Shown here piece after piece: positions 18,579 through 24,799 of a stretch of 64,000 bases of DNA; the first letter of the stretch is position 1; the number at the start of each line of letters is the position of its first letter. The stretch comes from Woeseiaceae bacterium (GTDB taxonomy: Bacteria > Pseudomonadota > Gammaproteobacteria > Steroidobacterales > Woeseiaceae), in the NCBI GenBank assembly GCA_021773095.1, contig JAJFKR010000007.1, positions 31,983 to 95,982 of the forward strand, read 5' to 3'. The notes beneath the pieces were generated by a model that ran no database searches, was not told where the DNA came from, and worked only from the letters and a program-made list of their open reading frames with translations. Both the position numbers and the translations under genes were made by a program.

Positions 18579-19091
18579 TCAGTTCTTGGGTGGTGAGGAT
18601 AATTCCGCGGTCACTTCCGACATTGAAATCATCAAATGGTGTTCGTCGATTTTTGACGGGCGAAAACCGCGTTTGGCATAGAACCTGGCCGAGTCGTCGT
18701 CCAGAGCATTAACCATTATCCCATTGATCCCAAGGTATTCCGCGGCTTGGGCAATACGTAGTATGGCGTCGCGCAATAGTGCGGATCCTATTCCTTGCTG
18801 TTGCCTGTCTCGGTGTACTGCCAAACGCCCAATTAGGGCCATCGGTACCGGATCAGGAGCATTATTTCCTATTTTTCGGGTTGCCTCTTCGCGAGTTACC
18901 GAGCCTGCACTAATAGAGTAGTAACCCGCCACCACGCCATCGGCGCCACATATTACGAATACTTTCGAATCACCTGCAGCGTTGCTCTTGGCTGCTCTGT
19001 TTTTCAACCAGTCATCAAGAGAATCCCGGTTACAGTCGAATCCTGTAACGTCATGAGTGTCGTTTAACTTTTCGGGTTGGGTGAGAGACAG
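18579..19091 (-). CDS. TacT-like GNAT toxin (tRNA acetyltransferase type)
   Basis: 170 residues if started at the CTG at 19089-19091; the first ordinary alternative is a TTG at 19007, which would remove the conserved start EKLNDTHDVTGFDC. The body has the TacT pattern: SLDDWLKNRA, GYYSISAG, LIGRLAVHRDRQQQGIGSALL (acetyl-CoA loop) and ARFYAKRGFRP. TacT toxins acetylate the amino group of charged tRNAs and stop translation. The DUF1778 antitoxin gene lies directly upstream, ending at 19116; the toxin frame is open right up to that stop codon. Confidence 0.8.
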   Translation of the reverse strand: MSLTQPEKLNDTHDVTGFDCNRDSLDDWLKNRAAKSNAAGDSKVFVICGADGVVAGYYSISAGSVTREEATRKIGNNAPDPVPMALIGRLAVHRDRQQQGIGSALLRDAILRIAQAAEYLGINGIMVNALDDDSARFYAKRGFRPSKIDEHHLMISMSEVTAELSSPPKN

Positions 19092-19115
19092 CTGACTAAG
19101 TTCCGTTAACTTTGA

Positions 19116-19382
19116 TCAGTCCCATGGGGCGGCTGTATTGAGAAGCTTGTTGAGCGCTTTGTTAGGAGTTGGCGGCGAATCAAGGGCTGCCATGAAGGCG
19201 TTAAACTGATCTCTGGTGAGTGCAAAATTCACCTGACTTGCCTCAACGTGCTCAGCTTCCTTAAGAGCGGCGCGCAGCATGAACTGGGACGTCTTGACCC
19301 CACTAAGGTCAGCGCCTCGCTTGATGCGCTCCTTATCCTCGTTTTTGAGGCGGAGTTGTATGTTTGTTTCTGCGGTTGCCAT
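19116..19382 (-). CDS. DUF1778 (TacA-like) ribbon-helix-helix antitoxin
   Basis: 88 residues. N-terminal ribbon-helix-helix (NIQLRLKNEDKERIKRGADLSG) for DNA binding and autoregulation, then a C-terminal toxin-neutralising tail (FALTRDQFNAFMAALDSPP with conserved Phe/Asp pattern). The paired GNAT toxin follows on the same strand. The pair lies between the hemerythrin kinase gene and a duplicated ssrA end, so it may belong to the same accessory region. Confidence 0.85.
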   Translation of the reverse strand: MATAETNIQLRLKNEDKERIKRGADLSGVKTSQFMLRAALKEAEHVEASQVNFALTRDQFNAFMAALDSPPTPNKALNKLLNTAAPWD

Positions 19383-19436
19383 CGTTCTCTACTTGCTTGT
19401 GTCCAGTAATTGAAACCTGCGCGTAGCATGCGTATT

Positions 19437-19446
19437 TGTCATGACA
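19437..19446. promoter_or_regulatory. palindrome upstream of the TacAT-like operon
   Basis: TGTCATGACA is a perfect 10-bp palindrome 55 bp upstream of the antitoxin start, next to a TTGACA (minus strand, 19447-19452 region). It overlaps the expected promoter and is a plausible ribbon-helix-helix operator for autoregulation. Position and symmetry are seen; function is inferred. Confidence 0.4.
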
Positions 19447-19589
19447 TTGTCAATACAAAGTATCAAGAGTGAGAAGGAATTCACTGAACATGAAAACGGC
19501 AGCATCAATGAACCAACGTCAAAAAGTCCGATGGCTTGGATGGTGGCCCCCAGTAACTCATCCATAAGTCACTGAAAAACCAAACGAAA

Positions 19590-19611
19590 TGGTGGAGGTG
19601 GTGGGAATCGA
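19590..19611. repeat. outer copy of the ssrA 3' end (att-like)
   Basis: Exact 22-bp match to 20803-20824, which encodes the tmRNA acceptor stem, T-arm end and CCA. Flanking bases differ on both sides (AAA before and GGGC after, against GTT and ACCC at ssrA), so the match is confined to the expected crossover segment. The wider gap 19383-19746 holds this repeat, the TacAT-type promoter region and the IS3 leader, and no other gene I can support. Confidence 0.8.
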
Positions 19612-19746
19612 GGGCTGCCTGCAGGCCACTGTCTAAGCCATTTCAGCCGCAGTCGGATCGACAGTTACACACATATCGTAATCTTCCCAGAAGGTAGACC
19701 AGTCATAGGTAGAGAATCTTGGCAGAATTCATTCAGGAGGAAGACC

Positions 19747-19950
19747 ATGAAGAGATCGGAATTCAGTGACACGCAGATCGTGTCGATTCTGAAGCAAGCG
19801 GAAGCAGGCGTGCCGGTGACGGAAGTCTGCCGTCAGCACCAAATCAGCTCGGCCTGTTACTACAAATGGAAATCCAAGTTCGGCGGATTGAGCGCTAACC
19901 CTCGACGCCCATTGGTCGTGTTATGTTTCAATTTCGCACACGATCTATAG
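19747..19950 (+). pseudogene. truncated IS3-family transposase OrfA
   Basis: The first 47 codons match the start of IS3-family OrfA proteins (MKRSEFSDTQIVSILKQAEAG, then the helix-turn-helix part VTEVCRQHQISSACYYKWKSKFGG). After FGG the similarity ends and an unrelated tail of about 20 codons runs to a TAG at 19948-19950. The leucine zipper of OrfA and all of OrfB, with the DDE catalytic residues, are missing. A good ribosome binding site (AGGAGG) precedes the ATG. Inactive relic. Confidence 0.8.
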
Positions 19951-19975
19951 TTAGATTCAACTTGCTTTTGACTCG

Positions 19976-20007
19976 AGAGGTAGTGCTACTCTTACCGGTA
20001 GAGGTAA
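19976..20007. promoter_or_regulatory. probable operator of the ParE/RelE-type module
   Basis: Upstream of the antitoxin gene, AGAGGTA occurs twice as a direct repeat (19976-19982 and 20000-20006), and TTACC...GGTAA forms an inverted repeat (19992-20007). Such repeats just before the ATG are typical of antitoxin autoregulation. No clear -35/-10 pair with good spacing could be fixed. Confidence 0.35.
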
Positions 20008-20013
20008 TCTGGA

Positions 20014-20199
20014 ATGTCGACTGCGAAAGAACACCTGACCGAACTGATAAAGAACCAGCCTGAGGACAGCTCGGAGGCCGATATCGTGCGAGAGCTCGCT
20101 TTCGACCTCATGATACGTCGAGGTCTGATGGATGCTGAAGCGAATCGCACCATATCGAATGAAGATATGGGTCGTCGGATTCGCTCGTGGCAGAACTGA
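20014..20199 (+). CDS. small antitoxin of a ParE/RelE-type module
   Basis: 61 residues, ATG start with GGA six to eight bases before it. Mostly helical and acidic (TELIKNQPEDSSEADIVRELAFDLMIRRGLMDAE) with a basic end NEDMGRRIRSWQN. It matches the short antitoxins that precede RelE/ParE proteins by size, overlap and the phrase about a helix followed by an R-R-x-W end. The toxin gene starts 13 bp before this gene's stop codon. Function is inferred from context. Confidence 0.75.
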   Translation: MSTAKEHLTELIKNQPEDSSEADIVRELAFDLMIRRGLMDAEANRTISNEDMGRRIRSWQN

Positions 20200-20477
20200 T
20201 CTGGACCGAAGAGTCTGAGCGCTGGCTTAAGGATATTTTCGACTACATCAGCGCCGACAATCCGGCAGCAGCCGAAGGAGTCGTGAGCGGAATCTACGAC
20301 CGTACTCAGACGCTCCTAACATTTCCAGAATCAGGATACCGATACCAGGGTAGCACCGAAGACGTTCGGATACTTCAATACGGACACTATCGAATTGCGT
20401 ACAAAGTAGAGGGCGAAGACATCTTTGTTCTTGGTGTGTTTCATGGTGCCTTGGCCATAGAGCGATATCTGATTTGA
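20187..20477 (+). CDS. RelE/ParE-family toxin
   Basis: 96 residues, GTG start overlapping the antitoxin gene. Family features: IWTEESERWLKDIFDYISADNPAAAEGVVSGIYDRTQTL (long N-terminal helices) and the late beta-strand pattern VRILQYGHYRIAYKVEGEDIFVLGVFHGA. The HYRIAYKV segment corresponds to the R-x-Y strand of ParE/RelE. Whether it cuts mRNA (RelE) or poisons gyrase (ParE) cannot be told from sequence. The overlapping start couples its translation to that of the antitoxin. Confidence 0.85.
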   Translation: MAELIWTEESERWLKDIFDYISADNPAAAEGVVSGIYDRTQTLLTFPESGYRYQGSTEDVRILQYGHYRIAYKVEGEDIFVLGVFHGALAIERYLI

Positions 20478-20657
20478 GTGCATCGAATCTAACAATGCGC
20501 TTGCTGATCTGAGTGACTGATCTTGACTGACCGCACGTCAATTTTAGGCTATTTTAAACGTTAAATAACAATAAAATAATAGTCTTTTAAAGAATTAACT
20601 TGAATTGTTCAAATCCCCAGCGAACGCTGATACATCGATGAGTTGGGAATGGATTCG

Positions 20658-20740
20658 CCACCTTCGGCGGCTCACCCCTTCGGGGCGCGCTTTGCGCGTC
20701 CAAAATGGGCTGCGCCGCATTTTGTGAACCCACTACGTGG
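20658..20740. repeat. row of five back-to-back hairpins
   Basis: Five short stem-loops follow each other almost without spacing: CCACC-TTC-GGCGG (one mismatch), CCCC-TTC-GGGG, CGCGC-TTT-GCGCG, AAAATG-GGC-tgc-GCC-g-CATTTT, and CCAC-TAC-GTGG. Loops are TTC, TTT or similar. The row lies in the 325-bp gene-free gap between the toxin gene and ssrA, beside the inner att-like end of the islet. No reading frame is preserved. It could be a recombination-associated site, an RNA structure or a bidirectional barrier. Confidence 0.6.
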
Positions 20741-20765
20741 CTGCGAGTTCCCGGCACTGCCCGCC

Positions 20766-20793
20766 AAACAAAAATACCGCCCTAAAGGGCGGC
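20766..20793 (-). terminator. intrinsic terminator of ssrA
   Basis: On the minus strand, CCGCCCT-tt-AGGGCGG forms a seven-bp GC-rich stem followed by TATTTTTGTTT, nine bases after the encoded CCA of tmRNA. It is a standard intrinsic terminator. It lies just inside the islet, so the terminator may have arrived with the inserted DNA. Confidence 0.85.
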
Positions 20794-20802
20794 ATTGATG
20801 TT

Positions 20803-20824
20803 TGGTGGAGGTGGTGGGAATCGA
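20803..20824. repeat. ssrA 3' end, inner copy of the att-like repeat
   Basis: The acceptor and T-arm end of tmRNA, 22 bp, identical to 19590-19611. The 3' ends of ssrA genes are well-known integration sites for tyrosine-recombinase islands and phages. The functional gene keeps this copy. Confidence 0.8.
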
Positions 20825-21165
20825 ACCCACGTCCGCAAGCCCTACGCTACGAGCTCTACATGCTTATTCCGTCTTTAATCTCGCTGTGGGCTACCCGACG
20901 GGCAGGGAAAACTCACAGCCAGTTCAGCAAGGATTTAACGGATTGAGCCCTGAACATGCCCGCACCGCGGTCCTGTGTCGGTGACTCCTGGGATCCGGAC
21001 GCACAGGCACGTACCGGGCAGAAGGCTTTAAAACTGGTTTTTAAGCAGCTAAAGCGTAGTTGTCTTCGTTGGCAACTATAAGTTTTACAGGTGGATTTAC
21101 GAGGTTATCTGTCCCTCGGCATGCACTCGGAGTTTCGCGACCCACGTCGAAGCCATGTCACCCCC
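20803..21165 (-). ncRNA. ssrA: transfer-messenger RNA (tmRNA)
   Basis: About 363 nt. The 5' end GGGGGTGACATGGCTTCGACG pairs with the 3' end CACCTCC followed by encoded ACCA, forming the tRNA-like acceptor stem. The tag frame at 21041-21073 (minus strand) reads ANEDNYALAA then TAA, a normal proteolysis tag ending ALAA, with resume codon GCC. The T-arm is intact at the 3' end. tmRNA rescues stalled ribosomes with SmpB, whose gene lies 80 bp upstream on the same strand. The 3' end is duplicated at 19590. Confidence 0.97.
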
Positions 21166-21175
21166 GTGTCCGACT

Positions 21176-21203
21176 AGTGTAGGGGGCAAATAGCCAAATA
21201 CAA
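21176..21203 (-). promoter_or_regulatory. promoter of ssrA
   Basis: Reading the minus strand, TTGTAT (21203-21198) and TACACT (21181-21176) are 16 bp apart, and the mature tmRNA 5' end lies 10 bp further on. Sigma-70-type spacing, so ssrA can be transcribed independently of smpB. Confidence 0.6.
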
Positions 21204-21245
21204 GCTTGTATCTCGCGAAATGGACTATTTCGGCGACGCCAAACG

Positions 21246-21719
21246 CTATTTCTTCAGGATTCGAGCTTTTTGTCGCTGCCAGTCCTGATCTTTCTTGTCG
21301 GCGCGTTTGTCGTGTTGCTTCTTGCCCTTGCCCAGTCCAACGTCCAGTTTGGCGCGGCCTTTGTGCCAGTGCAGGTTCAAGGGGATTAGCGCATAACCCT
21401 TGCGCTCGACGGCACCAGTCAGCCGGTCCAGCTCAATCCTGTGCAGCAGCAATTTGCGCGAACGGGTCGGGTTCGTTTTGATATGGGTGGACGCGGTATT
21501 CAGCGGCGAAAAGTGAGCACCCACAAGCCAGGCTTCCCCTTTATGCAGGTTCACGTAGGCCTCGGTAATTTGCGCGCGACCCTCTCGCATGCTTTTGACT
21601 TCCCAGCCTTCAAGCGACAAGCCAGCTTCGAAAGTATCCTCTATAAAGTAGTCATGGCGCGCCTTACGATTGTGGGCGATGACATTTCCGGACGGCTTTC
21701 TTGCTTTCTTCTTGCTCAT
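21246..21719 (-). CDS. smpB: SsrA-binding protein
   Basis: 157 residues, normal for SmpB. Recognisable features: [38 protein letters not shown] in the OB fold, GAHFSPLN, and [16 protein letters not shown]. The C-terminal tail is rich in Lys/Arg and ends [12 protein letters not shown], matching the part that enters the mRNA channel. SmpB delivers tmRNA to stalled ribosomes. The ssrA gene follows on the same strand. Confidence 0.97.
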   Translation of the reverse strand: MSKKKARKPSGNVIAHNRKARHDYFIEDTFEAGLSLEGWEVKSMREGRAQITEAYVNLHKGEAWLVGAHFSPLNTASTHIKTNPTRSRKLLLHRIELDRLTGAVERKGYALIPLNLHWHKGRAKLDVGLGKGKKQHDKRADKKDQDWQRQKARILKK

Positions 21720-21843
21720 AAGTTTCGGTTGTTGTGGCGGTTAACGCAGGCGGATAACTGGCGGATTATAGGGCCTAAGCGTTGTCAGGCACCCGGTTTT
21801 GTATAAGAATCGCGACAATCTTTGCCGATTTGAGAAAAAAACA

Positions 21844-23214
21844 ATGCTAAGTAATCAGGCGGGCGACGAAAAACGCACCTCACTTCATGGCCACTGGTCT
21901 TCTCGGATGGCGTTTATTCTTGCTGTGACAGGGTCCGCTGTCGGGCTGGGCAATATCTGGAAGTTTCCCTACATCGCTGGTCAAAACGGTGGCGGCGCAT
22001 TCGTCCTGGTTTACCTGGTCTGCGTGATCGTTATCGGCATGCCGGTGATGATGTCAGAAATTCTGATCGGTCGCCGCGGACGCAGAAATCCTGTTGCGAC
22101 GATGGAATTGCTCGGTAAAGAAGAGGGCAGTTCTGGCAATTGGCGCTGGCTGGGAGGCCTGGGTGTTATGGCCGGCATCCTGATTCTTTCCTATTACAGC
22201 GTAATAGCCGGCTGGACGCTCGCGTATGTCGTCAAGAGTGCCACTGGCGTATTTGTTGGCGCTACGGCCGAGGAGGTTGGGGCTGAATTTGGCGGATTTG
22301 TCGGTAGCTGGAAAGCGATTACTTTGTGTCACACCCTGTTCATGGCGTTGGCGACTTTCGTCGTCGCACGCGGTGTTGAACGCGGTATTGAGCAAGCTGT
22401 TCGTTTCATGGTGCCAGCGTTACTGATTCTCATGCTGGTATTACTCGGCTACTCGATGAGCTCCGGCTATTTCGGTCAGGGTGTCGCGTTCATGTTCACG
22501 CCGGATTTCGACAAACTGACCTGGGGCAGCGTGCTCGCAGCGCTGGGCCAGGCATTTTTCACATTGAGTATCGGCATGGGCGCAATCATGGCCTACGGTG
22601 CCTACCTGCCCGAGGAAACGTCCATCACCGGCGCTTCGGCGGCCGTCGTTACCGCGGATACGTCAATTGCGATTCTCGCCGGCCTTGCTATTTTCCCACT
22701 CGTATTTGCAAACGGCCTGGATCCGGCGGATGGCCCCGGCCTGGTATTCCAGACCTTGCCACTGGCTTTTGGTCAGATGGCGGGCGGTATGTTCTTCTCG
22801 ACCATTTTCTTTGTATTGCTTTCATTCGCCGCATGGACCTCGGCGATCGGCTTGATGGAACCCGCTGTTGCGTGGTTGGTTGAGCACTACAATCGCAGCC
22901 GTACACAAGCGACGATAATCGTTGGTGGTGTTATCTGGCTGATCGGTATGGGTTCGGTGCTGTCATTCAATGTGCTGGCCGACACAAAATTCCTGGCAGG
23001 AACGCTGTTCGACAACATCGACTACCTGACCAGTAACATCATGTTGCCATTGGGCGGATTATTGATAACGGTATTTGCCGGTTGGGTCATGTGCCGAAAC
23101 TCAACCTCCGACGAGTTGGGCAGTTCCGGAACCCTGTACAAAGCCTGGCGAATGCTGGCGCGGTTTGTTGCGCCGATCGGTATCTTGTTCGTATTGATAA
23201 ACGCAGTGACCTGA
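21844..23214 (+). CDS. neurotransmitter:sodium symporter (NSS) family transporter
   Basis: 456 residues from ATG 21844; an upstream TTG (21799) adds a polar stretch without homology. About 12 hydrophobic segments. The first carries AVTGSAVGLGNIWKFPY, the NSS sodium/substrate-binding segment of LeuT-type transporters, followed by NGGGAFVLVYL and MPVMMSEILIGRRGRRNP. Sodium-coupled uptake of an amino acid or similar compound is expected; the substrate is not predictable. It is divergent from smpB and ends 10 bp before ratA. Confidence 0.9.
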   Translation: MLSNQAGDEKRTSLHGHWSSRMAFILAVTGSAVGLGNIWKFPYIAGQNGGGAFVLVYLVCVIVIGMPVMMSEILIGRRGRRNPVATMELLGKEEGSSGNWRWLGGLGVMAGILILSYYSVIAGWTLAYVVKSATGVFVGATAEEVGAEFGGFVGSWKAITLCHTLFMALATFVVARGVERGIEQAVRFMVPALLILMLVLLGYSMSSGYFGQGVAFMFTPDFDKLTWGSVLAALGQAFFTLSIGMGAIMAYGAYLPEETSITGASAAVVTADTSIAILAGLAIFPLVFANGLDPADGPGLVFQTLPLAFGQMAGGMFFSTIFFVLLSFAAWTSAIGLMEPAVAWLVEHYNRSRTQATIIVGGVIWLIGMGSVLSFNVLADTKFLAGTLFDNIDYLTSNIMLPLGGLLITVFAGWVMCRNSTSDELGSSGTLYKAWRMLARFVAPIGILFVLINAVT

Positions 23215-23224
23215 CAAGACTTTT

Positions 23225-23656
23225 GTGCGCAAGGTCAATCGAAGCGCCCTGGTACCGTATTCGTCTGACCAGATGTATGCATTGGTCGAAGATTTTCTGG
23301 CCTACCCGGATTTCCTGCCGTGGTGTACGGGGGCGATGTTGCATTTTCGCGATATCGATACGATAGAGGCGTCGCTGGAACTACAGCGCGGCGGAATCAG
23401 GAAAACCTTCCGTACGCGAAATAGCCTGCAACCGGGTGTTGCGATGGGGATTGCGCTGGTCGGAGGGCCGTTCCGACATCTCGCGGGTGGCTGGCGATTC
23501 GAACAATTGGGCGATGAGGGCAGCAAGGTGTCGCTGGAGCTTGCATTTGAATTTGAAAACCGGGTAACGGATGCACTGTTCGGACGCTATTTCGAAAGTA
23601 CCTGTAATTCCCTGATCGATTCGTTTACGCAACGCGCGCACAAGATCTACGGCTAG
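23225..23656 (+). CDS. ratA: RatA/Coq10-type START-domain protein
   Basis: 143 residues, GTG start. START/SRPBCC fold with the family pattern VNRSALVPYSSDQMYALVEDFLAYPDFLPWC and, late, FGRYFESTCNSLIDSFTQRA. E. coli RatA was described as a 70S-blocking toxin, while homologues (Coq10) bind ubiquinone; the latter role is now thought to be general. It sits in the conserved order smpB - ratA - rnfH - bamE, here with the transporter inserted between smpB and ratA. Confidence 0.9.
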   Translation: MRKVNRSALVPYSSDQMYALVEDFLAYPDFLPWCTGAMLHFRDIDTIEASLELQRGGIRKTFRTRNSLQPGVAMGIALVGGPFRHLAGGWRFEQLGDEGSKVSLELAFEFENRVTDALFGRYFESTCNSLIDSFTQRAHKIYG

Positions 23657-23664
23657 GTGATCCG

Positions 23665-23970
23665 ATGTCAGCATTTGAAGTGGAGATCGTGTTCGCGTTG
23701 CCGGATCGGCAGGCGTTACGAGTGGTGTCGGTGATGCCTGGTGATACGCTGGCCGACGCGGTGTCCAAGAGTGATCTGCGAGATGCTTTTCCGGAATATG
23801 ATATAGATCATTTGACCTGGGGAATATGGGGCCACGAAGCGCCGTCGAATCAAGCGCTCAAAGATGGCGATCGAATCGAGATATACCGGCCGCTAATGCT
23901 GGACCCTCGTGAGGCACGTCGACAGCTGGCGCTGTCTGGTCGGACGATGGGCGGTGCTGAGCCCGACTAA
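23665..23970 (+). CDS. rnfH: RnfH family protein
   Basis: 101 residues with a ubiquitin-like beta-grasp fold: VEIVFALPDRQALRVVSVMPGDTLADAV, then LTWGIWGHEAP and GDRIEIYRPLMLDPREARRQL, the diagnostic end of the family. Function is unknown, although it is classically paired with RatA. Eight bp after ratA; its stop overlaps that of the convergent bamE by 4 bp. Confidence 0.92.
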   Translation: MSAFEVEIVFALPDRQALRVVSVMPGDTLADAVSKSDLRDAFPEYDIDHLTWGIWGHEAPSNQALKDGDRIEIYRPLMLDPREARRQLALSGRTMGGAEPD

Positions 23971-24299
23971 AGCGTCGGCGCAAGCTCCTGATCTTTACGG
24001 ATCTCGGTAACCTTCTTGTCCGTGAAGTAAACAGAGACCCAACGCTTGTTGATGGCGTCATCGCGCCGAATTCGCAGGTAGTAAACGTAGTCCCATCGAT
24101 TCTTGGCGAACGGGTCTTCGATCAGTGGTGTGCCCAGCAGAAATCGCACCTGGCTTACCGTCATCCCGACTTCGACCTGGTCGAGATCTTCCTGCTTAAT
24201 CAGGTTTCCCTGCGCAATGGCCGCGCGATAAACACAGCCGCTCGACAGGGCGAAGCAGGAAAAGGCGAGGAAAAGCAGGATTGTTTTGCGCATAGTCAT
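23967..24299 (-). CDS. bamE: outer membrane assembly factor BamE
   Basis: 110 residues. Signal peptide with lipobox LSSGC, then the SmpA/OmlA fold with QGNLIKQEDLDQVEVGMTVSQVRFLLGTPLIEDPF and WDYVYYLRI. BamE is a lipoprotein of the BAM complex that supports BamA-BamD contacts and outer-membrane protein insertion. A start at the next Met (24293) is possible. Divergent from fur, as in many gammaproteobacteria. Confidence 0.95.
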   Translation of the reverse strand: MTMRKTILLFLAFSCFALSSGCVYRAAIAQGNLIKQEDLDQVEVGMTVSQVRFLLGTPLIEDPFAKNRWDYVYYLRIRRDDAINKRWVSVYFTDKKVTEIRKDQELAPTL

Positions 24300-24379
24300 A
24301 TTTATTTGAGTGTTTCAGGCTGAAAATGTTCAGCCACATTGTCATAATAGGCGCGCATCATACCTGCGAGAGACAATTC

Positions 24380-24799
24380 ATGCAGCAAAGAAAAGAACTT
24401 CGCCAGGCGGGTCTCAAGGTCACGCTGCCACGATTGAAAATACTGGAGATTCTTGAGGATTCCAAACTGCGCCATATGAGCGCTGAGGACGTCTACAAGC
24501 ATTTGCTGCAAGAGGGCGAAGATATCGGTCTCGCAACGGTTTACCGGGTTCTGACGCAGTTTGAGGCGGCCGGGCTCGTTACTCGCCACAATTTTGAGGG
24601 CGGGCACTCGATATTTGAGCTTGACGACGGCGAGCACCACGATCACATGGTGGTTGTCGATTCCGGCGAGGTCATCGAGTTCATGAGCGCCGATATCGAA
24701 AAAATTCAGCGCGAAATCGCTGAAAAGCACGGTTTCGAACTGCTGGACCACAGCCTGGTGCTGTACGTTAAAGCCAGCAAGGGCGACGCGGACTCCTGA
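24380..24799 (+). CDS. fur: ferric uptake regulator Fur
   Basis: 139 residues from ATG 24380, which starts MQQRKELRQAGLKVTLPRLKILEIL; the frame upstream of it has no homology. Winged helix (SAEDVYKHLLQEGEDIGLATVYRVLTQF) then dimerisation domain with the His cluster HHDHMVVVDSGEVIEF. Both cysteines of the E. coli zinc CxxC site are replaced (Val, Ser) and no C-terminal CxxC exists, as in P. aeruginosa-type Fur, so no structural cysteine zinc site is expected. Represses iron-uptake genes with Fe(II). Confidence 0.95.
   Translation: MQQRKELRQAGLKVTLPRLKILEILEDSKLRHMSAEDVYKHLLQEGEDIGLATVYRVLTQFEAAGLVTRHNFEGGHSIFELDDGEHHDHMVVVDSGEVIEFMSADIEKIQREIAEKHGFELLDHSLVLYVKASKGDADS

Larger units (their letters stand above)
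19590..20824. mobile_element. small integrase-less islet at the ssrA 3' end
   Basis: A 22-bp sequence identical to the end of the tmRNA gene (20803-20824) recurs in the same orientation at 19590-19611. That is the footprint left when an integrative element enters the 3' end of ssrA, restoring the gene with its own copy. Between the repeats lie a truncated IS3 orfA, a ParE/RelE-type toxin-antitoxin pair and a hairpin row, but no tyrosine recombinase. It may be a decayed island or a non-autonomous element. The 135 bp after the left repeat hold no gene. Confidence 0.7.

Noticed and set aside
20737..20984. Plus-strand frames containing phrases such as VEVVGIEPTSA
   Set aside because: They read through the reverse strand of tmRNA. 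Such frames are a well-known annotation artefact of stable-RNA genes and are not proteins.
23225..23970. RatA-RnfH as a toxin-antitoxin system
   Set aside because: Despite the historical name, the pair is a conserved housekeeping neighbour of smpB and bamE, and RatA belongs to the ubiquinone-binding Coq10 family. No antitoxin character is seen in RnfH.
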